Source of the DNA: Xanthobacteraceae bacterium
GTDB lineage: Bacteria > Pseudomonadota > Alphaproteobacteria > Rhizobiales > Xanthobacteraceae
DNA: 24,672 nucleotides
Reading direction: 5' to 3'
NCBI GenBank assembly: GCA_030039655.1
Contig: JASHVC010000644.1
Location: 1-24,672 of the forward strand
Part shown: positions 23,752 through 24,672 of the stretch, in pieces
How positions within the stretch are numbered: the stretch's first letter is position 1
How the letters are laid out: each line of letters starts with the position of its first letter
Made by a program: the position numbers and the translations under genes
Notes under the pieces: generated by a model
Seen by the model: only the letters and a program-made list of their open reading frames with translations
The model's database searches: none
What the model was told of the DNA's origin: nothing

Positions 23752-24206
23752 CACGGCGCCGCCTGTGTAGCGAAGGCAGCGGCAAGACGCGCGGCGAATT
23801 GGCGTTCCATCTCCTTCGCCTTTGAGCGCAACACCGGCTGACCCAGACTGCCGAGCTTGCCGGTCAACGCGGCCTCGACCTCGTAATTGATCTTTGTTTC
23901 ATCGCCGACTTCGGTGAGGGTTGTCAGCGACGTTGCGGCGAGCCGGCCGACGATGCCGAGCGGTGTGCCTTCGACCTTGGCCTCGATCTCACGCGGCTCT
24001 TCGGCGCGCACGACCTGCACCGTGACCTTAAACTTGAAATTCATGTAGGCCACTTTGGTGGCGAACACGGCGGCATAAGTATCCGGCGCTGTCTCTTGCA
24101 GGTCCTGAACGCCGTCGACGCAGGACGCAAAAAAGCGGGCATCGCGCACCGCCGCGTAGACCTTGGCGCGAGGCGCTTTCACCGTGACTTCGCCGGTAAA
24201 TTTCAT
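23751..24206 (-). CDS. CoxG-like SRPBCC-fold protein
   Basis: The 151-residue product matches the CoxG family (SRPBCC/START-like fold): MKFTGEVTVKAPRAKVYAAV, then FFASCVDGVQDLQETAPDTY, a central KVTVQVVRAEEPREIEAKVEG-type strand region and the helical end LGQPVLRSKAKEMERQFAARL. CoxG in CO dehydrogenase operons helps anchor or mature the enzyme; relatives occur beside many other oxidoreductases, so the role here is open: assembly factor, small hydrophobic-ligand binder or membrane tether. It lacks the long C-terminal membrane extension of some CoxG proteins. Its stop overlaps the flavoprotein start, so the two are translationally coupled. The nearest purine-rich site (GGGAG) is about 17 bases before the ATG, further than usual. 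Confidence 0.82.
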   Translation of the reverse strand: MKFTGEVTVKAPRAKVYAAVRDARFFASCVDGVQDLQETAPDTYAAVFATKVAYMNFKFKVTVQVVRAEEPREIEAKVEGTPLGIVGRLAATSLTTLTEVGDETKINYEVEAALTGKLGSLGQPVLRSKAKEMERQFAARLAAAFATQAAP

Positions 24207-24244
24207 TGCGGATACTTACGCTCCCTTTTGTCCGTTTGCAGCAT

Positions 24245-24266
24245 CCTCCCTTCATGCGGGGAAGGG
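24245..24266. repeat. Short intergenic palindrome
   Basis: CCCTTC (24248-24253) and GAAGGG (24261-24266) form an inverted repeat around ATGCGGG, in the 70-base gap between the reductase-like gene and the CoxG-like gene. It resembles the element at 7607-7634 and the dispersed CTCCCC-TGCGGGGAGAGG palindromes of related genomes. It may reduce read-through into the CoxG-flavoprotein genes. Confidence 0.4.
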
Positions 24267-24276
24267 TAAGAGATCA

Positions 24277-24672
24277 TCACACCGTCGCCTTCAACATTGA
24301 TGCCAACGGGCGGGTCGGATCGGCGAGCGCGGCGGCATCGACCTTTATGCGGCGCTCGATCAGGCGGCGCGCGGCGGCGAGATCGCGCTGTGCGTTAATG
24401 CCCATGGCGTAGACGAGGACGCCGTCGACAAGTTCGAACGCGAGCAAGCTTTTGCCCGACAACGGACGCCGGATGCGCACACCTGGTTGCGCAGGCGGCC
24501 AGCCCACACCCTGGATGTACAGATCGTATTGCTCCGACCAGAACGACGGCACGGTCCGATAGGTTTCGTTCGCGCCCGCGGCGTTGCGCCCCGCTACGGC
24601 GCCCTGATCGAGCGCATGGCGCCAGTTCTCAAGCCGCACCGAGCCGTGCGGCGCGGGAAAGCGTACCGCATC
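24277..24672 (-). CDS. Ferredoxin/rubredoxin reductase-like FAD protein, C-terminal part (cut by window edge)
   Basis: The last 131 residues of a minus-strand gene that begins beyond the right edge; the frame is open to the last base. The sequence resembles the C-terminal part of FAD-dependent NAD(P)H:ferredoxin reductases of the oxygenase-coupled type: the FAD-domain end VRLENWRHALDQGAVAGRNAAG is followed by the reductase C-terminal domain, with VPSFWSEQYDLYIQGVGW and a tail ending in LIERRIKVDAAALADP. The typical Trp-Ser-(Glu/Asp)-Gln motif is intact. Such enzymes move electrons from NAD(P)H to a [2Fe-2S] protein, which fits the iron-sulfur gene three positions downstream. The N-terminal dinucleotide folds lie outside the window. 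A 70-base gap separates it from the CoxG-like gene. Confidence 0.83.
   Translation of the reverse strand, partial: DAVRFPAPHGSVRLENWRHALDQGAVAGRNAAGANETYRTVPSFWSEQYDLYIQGVGWPPAQPGVRIRRPLSGKSLLAFELVDGVLVYAMGINAQRDLAAARRLIERRIKVDAAALADPTRPLASMLKATV

Overview
The window is GC-rich, densely packed chromosomal DNA that reads as an alphaproteobacterium of the Hyphomicrobiales (Rhizobiales), most likely near Bradyrhizobium/Nitrobacteraceae or Xanthobacteraceae. This rests on a gcrA cell-cycle regulator, the argD-argF-hslO order, a phoR-pstSCAB-phoU-phoB locus with an alphaproteobacterial-style Pho box, a YbjN protein of the type common in that order, and short palindromic intergenic repeats. The taxonomy is inferred from content, not from a database search. 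I found no tRNA, rRNA, CRISPR array, complete insertion sequence or prophage.

Layout. (1) 1-2531, minus strand: argD, argF and the 5' part of hslO (cut by the window edge), with a hairpin that may be an attenuator in the argD leader. (2) 2532-2906: divergent control region with a cluster of GANTC (CcrM methylation) sites in front of gcrA, then gcrA on the plus strand. (3) 3452-10322, minus strand: the full phosphate-control locus in the order phoR, pstS, pstC, pstA, pstB, phoU, phoB. An 11-bp-periodic Pho box lies before pstS, a degenerate one before phoR, and a strong hairpin separates pstS from pstC. A MprF-type membrane protein gene (10384-11427) lies just upstream of phoR on the same strand. 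(4) 11685-16065: accessory catabolic genes, namely a Tat-exported alpha/beta hydrolase, a haloacetate/fluoroacetate dehalogenase-family hydrolase, a carboxymuconolactone decarboxylase-like protein and a UbiD-family decarboxylase. (5) 16217-21403: a methyl-accepting chemotaxis protein, a YbjN protein, a gene-poor stretch, three small hypothetical genes and an anchored DUF2778 (L,D-transpeptidase-like) protein. (6) 21710-24672, minus strand: a coupled four-gene redox set made of a ferredoxin-reductase-like flavoprotein (partial), a CoxG/SRPBCC protein, an SdhA/FrdA-like flavoprotein and a stand-alone SdhB-type [2Fe-2S] domain.

The best-understood part is the Pho locus: PstSCAB imports phosphate, PhoU links transporter state to the PhoR kinase, and PhoR-PhoB acts at the Pho box to raise pst expression. 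The part most likely to be undescribed is the set in region 6. Its flavoprotein lacks the covalent-FAD histidine and has Phe in place of the dicarboxylate-binding His of the QFHPTG motif. Its iron-sulfur partner ends exactly where the C-terminal cluster domain of SdhB would begin. It looks like a two-subunit soluble oxidoreductase with an unknown substrate.
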